Assembly (NCBI GenBank): GCA_947034885.2
Contig: OX344749.2
Location: forward strand, 53,535,682-53,599,681
Reading direction: 5' to 3'
DNA: 64,000 nucleotides
Origin: Thuidium tamariscinum
Taxonomy: Eukaryota; Streptophyta; Bryopsida; Hypnales; Thuidiaceae
The position numbers and the translations under genes were made by a program. Below, piece by piece: positions 24,440 through 37,670 of this stretch. Below the pieces are notes generated by a model. The model was not told the DNA's origin and ran no database searches. It saw nothing but the letters and a program-made list of their open reading frames with translations. Within the stretch, counting starts at the first letter, position 1; each line of letters starts with the position of its first letter.

Positions 24440-24678
24440 TTTCATAATGGCCATGATGAGAATTCTCTCCAACTTGGCATCCTACAATATGTTCTTTGTA
24501 ATGTCAAAAAGTTCTCTTGTATGGGGATATGGATGAATATTTTTAATTATATATTATATAATTAATCAAGATGTATTATATTTGAAATTATTAATTATTA
24601 ATTCAACAATAATGATTGAAAAATATAAAATAAGCTAAAACAGGACATTAGAGCACAGTTTGGGATTGTCAATATTTG

Positions 24679-24956
24679 TTAAGGTAGGTACACCCAAAAG
24701 CGCCACTTATTCATACTGAGCCTAGTTCCAACTATTAATTAGTTCAAATTTTTATGTAGTCTTGTTGGCAAGTGGTAGCCTGTTCCACCGCACCAAAGAA
24801 CGCAGGATTTGGATACCGTATGCAAAAGTTATTAACAGTCAAAGTCTGTTTCTGAAAGCGCCATCTACAATTTGTGAACATGACTGATTTCGGAAATGTA
24901 TGTGCACTGTAGATGGCGCTTTTAGGAACATGGCATTTTTGGGTGTAAGTACCTTA
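24679..24956. mobile_element. MITE with TTA/TA flanks and ACACCC-containing termini
   Basis: TTAAGGTAGGTACACCCAAA at the left faces TTTGGGTGTAAGTACCTTA at the right, about 26 bp with few mismatches. Direct TTA (or TA) lies at both borders, compatible with a PIF/Harbinger or Tc1/mariner origin. A second inverse pair (GCGCCATCTACA/TGTAGATGGCGC) lies inside. Confidence 0.75.
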
Positions 24957-25814
24957 CACGTGACAATATGGTTCATACTCATCTTCAATTTGGAAGCCTT
25001 AGAAAAATTGCTATTCTTCTCTAAATGTTTTGTATGGATAGAAATGTCCATGTTGTTATTATATTTAAAATGCATTGACATAGCATAAGTTGGATAAGTT
25101 GGATAATTTGAACATGTGAAAGGAACATTTATTACCTTTACAGGTAGAAGAAATATGTGCAAAAAAATTTTAAATAAAATTTTTTAATTGATTTTTTAGA
25201 GTTTTATCTTAGTGGAAAGCTTTGAATCATTCCATTCTTATTTTTTTCTCATGCGTAAGCAAATCAATCAACTAATTTGATCCCCCATTTTTGTTTTAAA
25301 ATAGAAGAAGAGGCACAAAAAAGATTCCATTTGTGGTGGTTTTACCTTGACTTGTATTGATATTGGTCCATGACTCATTAGAAGCATCTCTCCATGTTAA
25401 GATTGTAATATGATGTATCTAAAACACCAACAAAATTTTTGTGTATTTTATTCAAGTGGGAAATTTTTACTCATTTTTGTTAAAAGGCATATTTATGAAA
25501 TTTAAAACATGCTCTATAAAATAGTAGAATTAACAAATTTTGTTTTCGCAATTATAATCAGTTATCTAAAGTTTGATTCAATTGCAAAGTTTGGATAAAC
25601 TCTCCAAATCAAAGCCATATAGGCTTGTGGTCAAACTTCAATTTTTGACTTTGCATCAAAAACAACACAAATTCAACTTTCATATTATTTAAAACAATTA
25701 TATAATATGATCTTTAAGTTTTCTCAATTTGATTTTTTATAATTGTAGAATTGACAATCAATTTGGATTTTTCAATACTTTCAGTCCAAAAATGTTTGCA
25801 ATACAAATAAATGA

Positions 25815-25828
25815 TTACACACACACAC

Positions 25829-25869
<41 letters not shown>
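25815..25869. repeat. CA/AT microsatellite
   Basis: A short (CA)n run is followed by an uninterrupted AT dinucleotide run of about 19 units. Confidence 0.95.
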
Positions 25870-25873
<4 letters not shown>

Positions 25874-26389
25874 CTTGATTGTCTACTTAGATGAAAAGTT
25901 ATACTACTTGAAAATTTGCAAAGGTTGCAATTGGCAAAGGTTAAAAAAATCCTAATTCATTGTCAATATTGAAATGAAAAGGTGGTTTGTTTACATTTCT
26001 TTACAATCCCAATTTATTACCTTCTAAAAATGATTGGAATAACCACTTAAAAAAAACTAACTATTCCAAGAACATACTAGAATGGTTGAAACACCACCAA
26101 TACAACAACATTGTGAGATGTAAACAATATGGGATATCATTCCCTATATTTTTATTCATATTTTGTTGTCCATATCCATATCCATATATGTAGCATGTCA
26201 CATGTATTCATATTTGTATTCAAATCCAACGGCTCCTGATTTTTATTTGAAGGGGGGGGGGTGGAAATTTGTTTTCTCCAATCCAACAGTTCCTCATTTT
26301 TGGAGAAAGGGGGTGGAGGGTGGTATTGAAAACCAAGGGTGACAGCCCAATTACCCCAAATAGTAAGGGAGCCTCAATTTCCAAGCACT

Positions 26390-26940
26390 CAATCTACTCA
26401 TCTACTAAAATAGAAGGAAGAAAATGGTATATAGAACAAAAGACGAGCATTAGAATCATCAAGAAGACACCACAAAAGCAATATAAAGGGACATGTATGA
26501 CAATATGTGCACTTTGAATGGCCACAACAAATTGAAAACTCAATATAATCATCATAAAATGACAAGGACTAATTTGTTTTTAAACGGTCACACTTATAAA
26601 ATGAAAAAAGATATATTCCAACACAATTTACAATGCATGATGTCAACAATATAAGTATGAGCTTTAAATTTTTGAAGTGCTAGCAACAAGTCCATCATAA
26701 ATGAGCTTAAAGTTCTATTGTTTGAACCTTATTTATTCTAAAAATTAATGTCTTATTTTAGGCAAGAATCTAGGTGAGACAATTTTTGGTTATTGATGAT
26801 TTTGAATGTATGTCCTTTTTTACAAGTACAAGTAGAAAGTTTTGTCCTAGTGCAAAACAATGAAACATTGCATTGCGATTGAAGTTAAACTTGATTTTGG
26901 ACTTGAGGCAATAGAAATCCTTCTCAAGAAGCAAAGCCCA
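26390..26940 (+). repeat. Dispersed repeat, direct partner of 31420-31900
   Basis: Shares with 31420-31900, in the same order and orientation, AATTTACAATGCAT, AAAGTTCTA.TGTTTGAACC, TTATTTATT..AAAATTAATG and TTGAGGCAATAGA. Divergent and non-coding. Confidence 0.7.
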
Positions 26941-27570
26941 AAAAAACTTATTTTCTAACTATAAATACAAATATTTTTGCAATCTACATCGTCAAACTTC
27001 CCCAAGTTTTCCTTCACATTTCCAAAGTGCCTTACACAAAATTCTACTCTTCATTGTCATATTATTTTTAAGTATTGTTCATTGCACTCCCCTCACAATG
27101 ATTATTTATGGCAATTGCAACAAAATGGTCCTTTATGAGCCTAGCATGTCCATAGAATTTATATATAAGGCAATGTCTAAAGAGGGGATTGTGTAAACAA
27201 AAAGTTGATGAGTAGAACGAAGCATGATGAAAAGGCTATTTGTTTAATACAATTTCCAATAACAAGCAACGATTGCCCAACTTCAAACGATGAATAGGAA
27301 TAAAAAATTTGAACAATTTGGATATTACCACAAAAATGAACAATTTAAATAAGAAATGCACAATGCCCATTTATGTGATCTTGCCCACATAATTGGGCCT
27401 TACAATTTCATTGTGACATAGAACCTGTCCTCCAAATGAATGGGTCAATAGACTCAATCACAAAGGAAAACCCAAGTTTGAAACATGAGTGTCACAGGGA
27501 GGTTTAACTAAGAACAGTAAAAAAGAAACAATGCACCAAACTCCTTTGGACATCAAGATTCTGGGGCTCC

Positions 27571-28520
27571 AAGGAGATTCATCTTGTATTTTCCCCAAAC
27601 TCCCACTCCTAGTCCTCATTGCACACACCTTACAGTTAACTCAATTTTTTGGCCATGGGTTATGAACTGTATGTATCCAAAGTAAACCGAAATGGGGGAT
27701 GTAACTTAACTTCCGGGTTTTCAATTTAGCTTTTTTCTTTAACTAAGCAGCTTTGTTTGTCTCATCCTCCATCGTATGCAAACTTTTGGCCAGCAGGGGT
27801 GATTCTGTCCGATATGAACCCCAGTGTGAATACCCCACCCAGGGAGCTCCAATACACTATAAAAGGGGGTCCAAGTCAACAACTAATCTCTTGGGTATCC
27901 CTGCGCACCTGAGGATTGTACCCAGCACGAAATTCCAGGGCCCGCCTTGAACCTGACCAGGTCATGCTTGCAGTTTTCCACCCTTGAATTGAGGGTGAGA
28001 ATCCGGGGCAGGCAATGCAAATCTCCATGGGACCCAGCCCGGGGGACGGAGGCATGATGGTCCCAGGCGGAGCGTTTTGGCTCATCCTCCTTCCGTCCAC
28101 CCTTGATGAAGGCAGGAATTTTCACTTGGGGTGATTGGCCGGGGGATGACTCAAGGCCATTGGGTTCCCTTCCTCCCCTTCCCTTCCTTCCCTTTGGCCC
28201 TGCCACAGTGATTTTTCGAGATTTGATTTGCTAGGCTGCTACTTTGGGAGACCATGGTCCCTGTTGCCCCACCCATTTGGGGGTTGCCTCAGTCATGGTG
28301 GGGTGGAGTGTGGTTTCCTCCAAACGGAATGAGCAATCATTTTCCACCTCTGGTGAACCCCATTGAAAATGCCCCGACACCACTGAAAGGAAACTGGACA
28401 CCACTGAAAGGAAACTGAACACCACCAAGGAGATGCTGGAGTCTTTTCTGTAGTGCTCTACCTTATTGGTTGTGCATCACTCCAAGGTGAGGAAGGGTGA
28501 GGAAGGGTTTAGGGTTTAGG
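27571..28520. other. GC-rich island with TATA-like motif; possible retroelement remnant
   Basis: Sharply more GC-rich than either side, with short open frames on the minus strand (27876-28206, 28231-28428) and none with a known domain. CTATAAAAGG at 27857-27866 is a good TATA match on the plus strand. A 21 bp tandem unit (ACACCACTGAAAGGAAACTG) occurs twice plus a part at about 28376-28425 and would read as a charged coiled-coil-like peptide in one plus frame that is closed by stops. No LTR pair or primer-binding site was found, so a retroelement origin is only a suggestion. Confidence 0.35.
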
Positions 28521-29738
28521 GTCTTGCATTGAAAGATTGAAGCTACATGTGGGGAAGTTTGAGGAGGATGTTTGCTACTTGGACCATTATACCAAACAAT
28601 ATGCAATGTGGTGTAATTTTAGGCCCTATCAAATATGCCATCACATTTAATGATTGAAGCACCTCCATCACATTATTAACCACTATTTTTTTTAGGGGGG
28701 GAACCTTTTGCTCTTCCCAAAACTACGAATGCAACTTCCAAGTCAACCAATAGCACAAGTGTCACAACTTTGCATCTAACCAATGACTCTTGGTAGATTA
28801 AACTAAATCCACTCTCAACAATTCAAGAATGTATTATATCAATCTCTAAGGAGGAATGGTTTAGGTTAGTTAGCAAACGATATACACAATGTGAGCTCTA
28901 CAATTGGGCATAATATTACTTGTTTTGGGACCATTGTTTTGACAACATGTGGAATCAATAGTGTAGCAAAATCTTCCACTTTTATGATGTAGAAGATTTA
29001 GACTTTTGCAAGTCTTTGTAGTAGAGGCCACTATTATAATGGCATTGATTGAGTTGTAGTGTATGCAGGGGGAGGGGGGGAGAAACCCTAGAAAAAACCC
29101 TAGAAAAAACCTAGAAAATAGTGAGCCAAACACTAGTTTTATTGTGCTTGTGAAGGTGAAGAAGAACTTGTAGGTTGTGTGGGGCTTCATTTTTCTTGCT
29201 CTACTCCATAATTACCTTTGTAGCACCTTAACTCTGTAACACCCCCGTGGACACTAAGTGTCCAATGGGTGACAAAGAATTCTTGCATGTAAGACAAAAA
29301 TGTAATTGATCACTGTTGGAAATTTGTGCAAAAAGGGGGAGGGCATGAACATTAGTTTGGTCTCTAATGAATACTTTTGAATTTTTAATAGTAGATGATT
29401 TGTACACTTGCAAAAAAGATGGTATCCGTGGAAACCGGCCCATCTTTCCAAGGTTAATGATGGGTGTATTTAGGATACTCTAACTAAAAAGTGTAAAAAT
29501 GCTATAAAACCAAAGCCACTAGAAAACGTAGCAACTATGTTGCTAGTTTCTTTTGGTATAAAACAAATAACCCAATCCAATTTAAAAGCCTATTGCATAA
29601 AAAGTGTTCTTTGCAAACATTTGTAATACTTTTGAAACACTTGGAGGATTGTCCTTTAAGAAAAAATAGTATATGAAATCATGCAGAGCTATTAGATTAA
29701 TAGAAAGAATATTTGAAAAGATGTAAAAAGAATGAAGA
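28521..29738. other. Intergenic DNA, no gene recognised
   Basis: AT-rich with a G-rich run near 29069-29080 followed by repeated AAACCCTAGAAAA units. Short frames only. Confidence 0.5.
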
Positions 29739-29951
29739 TTGCTATTATGTGAGCATAGAAGTGTGAGCCCATGAGTCTAAAAGGCTATGCACCTATGATA
29801 TAGGTGTCTATATTATAATAATTTTTTATATTAATAGTGCATATATGCTATAGATACCTATATTATAAAGATTTATGTTATAAACATCTTCAATGGTTGC
29901 ATGATATATACTTATAAATATACTCAGGGCTCACATGCTCACATACTAGTA
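29739..29951. mobile_element. Foldback MITE, about 210 bp
   Basis: ATTATGTGAGCATAGAAGTG and following TGAGCCCATGAG face the inverse GGGCTCACATGCTCACATAC at the right end. The centre is an AT-rich set of short palindromes. Left-end fragments recur at about 44035 and at 63915 up to the window end. Confidence 0.65.
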
Positions 29952-31419
29952 CCCTTGTAAAAAGAATAAAGAGCTTAAAAAGAGTCAAAGGGAATCTAGA
30001 ATGGAAAAGGAGCCAAGAAGGTATTTAGATAGGGATTTTGATTATATTACTTTACAAAATTTCTATTCAGACTTTGATGGTAAATTTCTTCCTTTATTTA
30101 ACCCTTTAGTGACCGTGGTTGATTTGGAGGGCGGGCGTAGTTCTTCAAGAAAGTGAATTTTGTGGCCACTCTAAAGATGTAATCTTAAATCAAACCGTAT
30201 AAAGTATTGCCATAGGGGAGATTCTTAGACCTAACAAAAAATCAAACTCATCCTATGGTACAAATTGCTATAAATAAGATAGAAGGTCCATAAATCAACC
30301 TTTTAAGGGCTAGAATTGAATTTTTGGGATGTATAACATCTTTAGATATTTTACAGTAAATTTTTCTTGAGAGGCAAATAGAATAGGCATCTGCCCCAAG
30401 TTGTTTCATATTTTGTGATGTGCAGATTTGGTACATTGAAAAAAAAAATGTACCTCTAAATCATGTTTGCTTTTAGAGCCTTCTTGAAATTTGAATTGTT
30501 TTCCTTGATCCTCAAAAATCAATGACTTGAATGACCCTTTAGAATTTGCACTACATAAATTTCAATGCATTAGTTTACTTTGGGCATTCATGAGATTACA
30601 AAGAAACACTTATGCCTTGTCAAGACATCAAGATACAAAAAAATCTCACAAATTGGTTGACATTTTTTCGTATTTTTGTTGAACACTTCCCATTTGAGGG
30701 TCAAGGCCATTGAGTTTGCAACCTCATAGCTAATGCATTAATGCTTCAATTCTCTTGACATTGGTTTTGTTTGAAGCGCATGAAGACACTCTAATTGCAT
30801 TACTCTTTGAGATTTTTGTGATCAAATGTATTTTGAACAATATTAGACTAAGAGTGCAAAAATCAACCCAAAAGTGGTCAACTCGTTACTAGAAGGTTAT
30901 TTCATTTATATCTTCACACCTAATAATCCATACCTTCAAGCATATTTGTGAAATAAATTCATGAAAAAGATTTCCTTAAATAGTAAACAATCAAAATGAA
31001 GTATTAATATACAATATTTTATTGTGAAAATATAAAAAATTTAAAAGATACCAATTCTATAATAATAATCCTTTTTATATATGTTTGAATGTATTAAAAA
31101 AAATTATAGATCCAACTTCCATTAACACCCCTTTTTTGTGAAATTTATAGTACACTTCAATCTACACTAAAAGTAATATCTAATGTCTTTAAAGATTACA
31201 AGTGTATTTTTGAAAAGATGATCTCAACTTCATGAAACTAATGGTAGTAAAAGAAAAGAAAACTTTCCAAACCATCTGAATCTATATTTATATGAAGATT
31301 AATTTTCTATATTTTCCACAATTTCTTAGAAATCTCAAAATTGCTTTTTTAACTATACTAGAATGCAAAAATCATTTGATTCAATTATACATTTGTCTAC
31401 CACCACTACACCACTACAA

Positions 31420-31900
31420 GGAACCTCAATCCCATTTGCTCAATCTATACAGTCAACCACTATAGTAGAAGAATACAAATGGCACACAACAAAAGATGAA
31501 GCAACTCTCATGTTACCATCAAAAATATACCTCAAAACCAACATGATGGACATATATGATGGTATATACACTTTCAAAGGCCACAAATCTCAAGTATGCA
31601 TAGTAATAATTATATGGCAAGATTTTTTTTCTATTGGGTCAAATTGCTTAAAAAAAGAATCCAATCCAATTTACAATGCATTATTTAGACAACATAAGAA
31701 AATGTTATGGATTTTCTGAACTCTTGGAGAGGTGTAATACAAATTGACACAAAGTTCTAATGTTTGAACCTTATTTATTTTCAAAATTAATGTCTTCATT
31801 GTAGATTGGTATATAGATGTGAAAATTATAAATTACTAATAATTTTGACTACAACTAAGATAGATTTTGGACCTTGAGGCAATAGAGGCGTTTAATTGAA
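31420..31900 (+). repeat. Dispersed repeat, direct partner of 26390-26940
   Basis: See the partner for shared blocks. The plus frame 31363-31719 is open for 118 codons but is not kept open in the partner copy and shows no domain, so it is not called a gene. Confidence 0.65.
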
Positions 31901-32400
31901 GTAGGGCAAGTCCTAATATATCCATCAAACTATAGTAATTTTTTTATTTTCATACGATTGGTGTGATACATAGGTTATTAGAACACTTAAGTGAATCATA
32001 TATCACAATACTTGCTTAGACTCAAAAGATTTTTTAGTTGCTTTTACCATTGGAAATTTTGTAGTAGTAGAAGACCCATTAGAAGAGTCACAAGTAGTCT
32101 AAATTGCTATGTGGGTCTTCTCATTAGTCATTTCCTTCATTTATACTTGATAGCTTCAAGGCATATTTCTACAAATGTTTTCTATTGTGTCTTTTTGAAC
32201 CAATTTCTATTACACTGCAATCATTATTCAAATACCCTTGAATTGTGAATATATAAGCAACGACTTTATTATGAAGCAATCTTAACTTCTATTGAGTCTT
32301 TTTGGAAATTGAAAAGGAATTCTAGAGTTGATAATATGTAGTTTACAATATGTATAACAATATACAATGGAAAAAAATTGTGAATTTTGTAGTATTACTT

Positions 32401-32713
32401 CATTAGAGGAGATTTGAGCCTTTGAAAGACTATGAGTTCTCCAATGCTTGAAATGCTACCACACCATCAATCTAATAGTGTTGGGCAATTGCCATGTTAA
32501 ATTAATTATTAATTAAATTAAATTAAATTATTTTTAAATCTTCTTCTTTCTTTTAAAATATATTATGAAATTTTCTTAAAAACAAATTTTTAAATTTTTT
32601 CTTTTAAAATTCAAAAATTTAGTTCAATAAGGGATGGTTTGTAGCATTTGGAATAGTTTTAAGGAACAACCTTGAAACAATTTCTTGGAGGCCAAAAATT
32701 CTTCTTACTAATG
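32401..32713. mobile_element. Foldback MITE (six-copy family)
   Basis: CATTAGAGGAGATTTGAGCC faces a diverged inverse ending ACTAATG at 32713. The subterminal GACTATGAGTTCTCC and GTTGGGCAATTGCCATGTTA match the copy at 6936 (there in opposite orientation). Confidence 0.7.
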
Positions 32714-33180
32714 TCCATGAGACCATATTTGACCCTAAGCTCAAATTGAAAAATTGACCATTTTAGGCAACATGTAGAAGATGGCAACCCATTTCTAATT
32801 AGCCCCCATTTCCAATCAATAGGCTGTTTTCTTTCCGCGAAGGTAGGATGTAGTTCCCAAAGCAATTGTGATTGGTTGCAAGGCTCTCATAAATGGAACT
32901 AGTCCTTGGTTGGTTTTGCAATCAACCTGTATCACCATTATAAGTCATAGAGAATCTTCTACTAAAAAATTCTTAGTAATTACAATTTGTACTATGAAAT
33001 TCTCAATAAATATGGCATCCTTCTAAATTCTATTTTTGTACATGAAACAAAATTTGCATTCAATAAAGTTACACACTACATATATGTAATTGCTTAAGTG
33101 GTTAGAAATGGGTGAAATATTCTATAAAACCATATTTTACAACAAAACTACAATCAAGTGGATTTGACTTATCTTAAAGT

Positions 33181-33206
33181 CACACACACATATATATGTA
33201 TATATG

Positions 33207-33238
<32 letters not shown>

Positions 33239-33242
33239 TATA
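33181..33242. repeat. CA/TA compound microsatellite
   Basis: CACACACACA, then TATATATG units, an AT run and a further ACACACACAC block. Confidence 0.95.
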
Positions 33243-33750
33243 ATAAAGTACACAATGTTGTGATTCTTGATAAAAAGAAATTAGCCATGTTTTTCATCTT
33301 GAAAAAATATCATCCAATTACTTCATACAACGTTCACAATGAAAATCTCAAGCGGAATGAGCAAGCAATTTTTATTTCAATGTGAATATGATGAATTCAT
33401 AGAGCAATTTGAAGTTGCTAGTGAGCATACTTTAAATAGAAAAGCCATTCCAGAACCTACATCATATGTAAAATGCAGCAGTTTCCCTGGAAAACTCAAA
33501 TGATTGCCCCAGCAAAGCACACCAATAGGGATGTCTGGACACGCATGTAAGAATATTGCAAAGTGAAGATGATGTAATCTCACAGTCAGCTCACCTCAAG
33601 GTCATGGAATGTTCATGAAATGTCTTTTGGAATGGAAAGATGAGTTGAGCATCATGTCGGCATGATTGGCCGCCTGCACAGGAAAGCTGCACTGAGGCAT
33701 TCATACAATCAGATATTATGATGATCTGCACCACAATAACTTACATCCTA

Positions 33751-33875
33751 AGGAAACCACACCCAGAAGTGGCACTCTCCTAATTCTGACACCTATTTGT
33801 TGTTATCCAAAATCATAGATTGCTATAGATAGGTGTCATAATTAGGAGAGTGTCACTTTTAGGTGCACATATCTT
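33751..33875. mobile_element. Small foldback MITE, relative of 24679 element
   Basis: GCACTCTCCTAATTCTGACA with following CCTAT pairs with ATAGGTGTCATAATTAGGAG and AGTGTC. The outer CACACCCAGAAGTG/CACTTTTAGGTG resembles the ACACCCAAAAG end of the 24679 element. The left border is TA; the right end is degenerate. Confidence 0.7.
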
Positions 33876-34921
33876 TTCATTTTGTTGCAGAAAAGAGCCA
33901 TATAATTTATTCTTTTGAAGCTTCAATATGCTTGACTTAGAAGGTCAACTTCTTGCCCTCCAGTTTGGAGTTACCCATTTTTTGCCGCATTTAGACTAAT
34001 GTGGGCATACCCATTATGAATATTCAACCCAAATACATCTTCATCTGCATCCTACTCACATTTCATAGTCTAAAATGTTGAAAGATGTAGATAGGATTGC
34101 AATTGGAGTGAGGATTTGTAGTGGGCATGCCTACCTCGCTTGTGTGATTGCAATCAGGAACTCCACTTGTAAAGCAAAGATATTTATTGTGAAATAGAAC
34201 TTGCAAATAGTCAAAACAATACATAAGAATATTTTATGTATGGGTAATACTTCTCGACAATTGATAGTTCATGGTCTTTGGGCTTCATGCAAAAAATTGA
34301 AATCATAGAAGCTTACTTGATATCCTAAAAAATAACATTACAATTGAACCTTGGGGGCTAACTTCAAGATCCGATTGTTACTATTCAAAGTTTTTAGAAT
34401 CCCTTTTCATAGAAAAGGGAATATCCAACTATGAAAAAGTCTGTCTAGTTGGAAATACCAAATAACTTCGTAGGGTTAACAACAAAATAGCTGCATGCAG
34501 GCTACACAAAGAATACATCAAACCATTCTTGAAAGGAGCTCCTAACAGCTTGGGCCCATCTCCTAATTCATCAAAGAATCAAATTCTCCAAGATGCTCAT
34601 AACTTCTTTCTTCGACCCACTTACAATAGCATTTGAAAGGAGTTCAAGAATTTGACAGGAGTAGACCTCTACCACCAGTAACTTCAACAGCACCCTTAAC
34701 AGGAGCTCCCAAATTGACACTTGTGAGCAAGCAGAAGTGACATGTTGCGTACCATTCTCAGCCAAATTGATTGAATCCAAATCCTCTCTTTTTTATTTAC
34801 ATGAGGTTAGATGATCAGTAAGATGGGTGCTCCTAAAATATAGCTTAATAAGAAAGTTAAGATAGAACTTCAAGTGAATTAAGAAAGATAATAGCACATA
34901 TAACTTGAGAAATGTTACTAT

Positions 34922-37670
34922 TTACAACTTAGAGATTGGTCGTTTTGTATCTTCGAAATCACTTCCAGTGCCTGCTTGCCTGCTTTGAGCCCTACTTGCA
35001 GCAGCTCTGTAGACTACTTTGTGCACCTCATCAAAATGTGGAGAAGTGGCTTTCTTCACCGCGGCTATCCATGCTTTCACCCGTTCTTTGGAGCTCAGAA
35101 GCGCCGCAACCTCATCCTCACCCAGGAGCTGCCAAAGAAAATGAGACAGGATATGTAAACCCAAGGCAACTTGCGGAAGAAATTAGAGAATACCAAAACC
35201 ATTAGGAAGCTGATCCTGCCTCCTGCACAGATCCCTGTTACCCACAACAACTCATCTACGGTATTCGTTCACTTGGTCGGGCTTATTACCAACTCTGCTC
35301 ATATTGGTTATTTTGGCCAAATTTCCAAAGATTGGCAATTTTCAAGATGCTCTTCTGGTCTGATATAATTCTGTGAAAGACAGGAATTTAGGGTGCCTGT
35401 CCCGAAGTGGGGAAGTTCAGAACGCCCATTTGGAACTGCAACTTTTCGAGGCTTAGATTTTCGAGCTCTAGGGTATCTAAGAAACATTTGAGTACTTGAC
35501 AGTAGTAACTACCAGAACTTGAAGGCAATATTTCGGCACACAGAAAGAATGATACATGACCAAAAAAAATGTAAGCATGACTAGGCTAAATACTTGAGAC
35601 CACTGATCTTCCAATGGAAATGCAGTTGTCTACTGTGGCTTATAGTCGTCTACAACATTCCAAATAGGAATTGCATAAGAATCTCATACACATAAAAATT
35701 TGACCTCAACACATTTGGCTATTGTATCCAATGATTTCTCCTCAACTCCACTCATCTCCCAAAAAAGATGCAGATTGTATCTTCTGTCGTAAGAACAGCT
35801 TTCTAGAAGCCATCCTGTGCGTTCAAGTAAAAAATAAAATTGCCCACGAAGAAGGAAATCACGGATAAAAAGGAAAAAAACCCGAGATGCTTGTAAAGAC
35901 GAACCTGCAGTTGCATGACCTCACAAATAAGGCTCAAATCAGCAATGGATGGCTGCCTCCCACCTGCCAAAAATGGGTAGCCCTCTTGCAACCACACTGT
36001 TTCCATTACGTGCAACGACTGCTCAAGTACTGCCAGCCCTTCTGCTGCTGCTCTTGGGTCCAATTTCTCCCCTAACTTTGGTGCAATTACCTTGTAGAAC
36101 ACCAAAGTCACTGAAAGACCCCACCGGTCCAAAACAGAGTGTCAATCTTGAGACCTCGACGATGCACCCGTGCATCCTTTAGAACGTAGGGAAAAAAATT
36201 CTGGAACACTAAAATACTGAAGAACTGGACCACTATTGAAGCAATTTATTCGATTGCTAAGCTCGGTTACAGGTCAGCATATTTATGAAGATCAGCACTC
36301 CTTCAGTGCCTCTATTGATCTCAAAACCATGTTTGAAGATCTATAACTGATTTCAGTTTGAGGGCTGATATGGAATTTAAACGCCTCTGATATGGTCATA
36401 AACACAAACAAAATCAAGAATGCAAGAAGCATAGATCACGTACTAGAGCCACGTCGCAAATTTAACTGATGCCAATCGAGGACAGATTGAATCTTGACTC
36501 TCCTCTGCACATCAGATGGATACCTTTACAGCAAAACAAACATGGTCAGAAAATGCATATCGGTTTCAAGCAAATGAGCAACAAAAGAGATGCCTCCTCC
36601 CTTCTACTCCATTATTGGGCAACTAGAGAGGAAATTAGGAAGTAAGATATGTAAAATTTACCAGTGATCAGCGATGCCTGGACGGGTTGATGCCAAATAC
36701 TGCATAATGGCATGACTGCAGCCAAATTGCATGAGATTTCACCAACACATGAATATATTTACAACGCAATATACAGTGAAAACATGCTGTAAGTCACAAT
36801 ATAAGAGCAAGTGTCGAGTGAACTCTGAATCGCAAAATTTCAATTGGATACTCCGCTTGTGGGGAAGCAGAGAAGAAGAACCTGGACTACTCAGCAAGTC
36901 GCTAGCAAACATAGTATGCAGAATTGAACTATCGGCATCTGTGATGCAGGTACACTTTAATTAAATTCCCCCCACAGTAAATTCAACTGACCTTTCAGAT
37001 AGCTTAAAACGGCCATCAACTATGCATGGAACTTTTCCCAAGGGATTGATTGCTGCACATTGCCAAAAACATTTCAGCGATCCCAAAACAACCTCATGGT
37101 TGTGAGATAAGGGTAAACATAAGAAAAATATAAAAAGACAGGAATTTAAATTTGTCACTAACCTTTGAATTCAGGCGTCTTTTGCATCCCTTTCTGTATA
37201 TTCACTAGATTCAGTTCCACATCGATGTTATTCACCCTGTGATCACTCAATCTCACTGAGGATTACAAATGCCAAATTTCCAAAGCTCAAGCAAGAACGC
37301 CAGGAAAAACAATTCCAGATTCAGGCACTTACCCATGAAGATTCGTAACCAAAGGATTCACGGTTGGAAAACGACCAATTCGACTGATCGTTTTGTAAAA
37401 GATCAAAAAACAGGACTACATCTAATATCACTATAATCAGTGAAGAGCATAGCTCCTCTTTTTCAAGAAAAAATGGGACAAAAAGAGCCCCCATACGATC
37501 TAATCAGAAGTGCTTAAACAAAACATGAGACCTAATTTGGTCCTCTAGGAAATAATGAGAAATTGGTGTGAGAGGGGTCACTCTCACTTGCAAAAGAGAA
37601 GAACGGCTCGACTAGGCTGGGACATGAGGTCCAAGTACAACTTGAGGTTGCTTGAGGGTGCCATAGCCAT
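34922..37670 (-). CDS. GSTT: Theta-class glutathione S-transferase with C-terminal SKL
   Basis: Conjugates or reduces electrophiles and hydroperoxides with glutathione. The seven exons are 37670-37588, 37236-37163, 37052-36992, 36715-36662, 36523-36444, 36110-35905 and 35128-34922. Every junction is GT-AG and in frame, giving 254 aa, normal for plant GSTT. The N-terminal thioredoxin-like domain has MSQPSRA, with the presumed catalytic Ser17, the cis-Pro segment KVPCIVDG (Pro61) and the glutathione-binding Glu72-Ser73. The C-terminal helical domain carries the N-capping motif QPSIADLSLICE and the theta-typical SPHFDEVHKVVY. The last three residues are SKL, a canonical peroxisomal PTS1; Arabidopsis GSTT proteins also carry PTS1-type ends, so peroxisomal location is likely. 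The start is the first ATG of exon 1; a second ATG lies two codons later. Introns range from 110 to 776 bp. The gene stands alone in repeat-rich DNA. Confidence 0.95.

Larger units (their letters stand above)
24957..27570. other. AT-rich intergenic DNA with microsatellite and dispersed repeat
   Basis: No gene seen. It contains the AT microsatellite at 25831-25869, a 10-G run at 26252-26261 and the dispersed repeat at 26390-26940. At 26,940-27,060 there is a faint copy of the right half of the TTAA element. Confidence 0.5.
32714..34921. other. Region downstream of the GST gene, no further gene recognised
   Basis: Contains the CA/TA microsatellite at 33181-33242 and the small foldback at 33751-33875. 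Minus frames at 33377-33583 and 34571-34780 lie in GC-richer DNA but show no domain or splice continuity with the GST gene. Part near 34,900 is presumably the GST 3' UTR. Confidence 0.45.

Noticed and set aside
27480..27960. Possible LTR
   Set aside because: No second copy in the window, no TG/CA borders with duplication and no primer-binding site seen.
28502..28524. GGGTTTAGGGTTTAGGG, resembling plant telomere repeat
   Set aside because: Only about two units; expected by chance or as a short telo-box, not an interstitial telomere.
31363..31719. 118-codon plus frame as a possible gene
   Set aside because: Lies in a dispersed repeat whose other copy does not keep the frame open, and has no recognisable domain.
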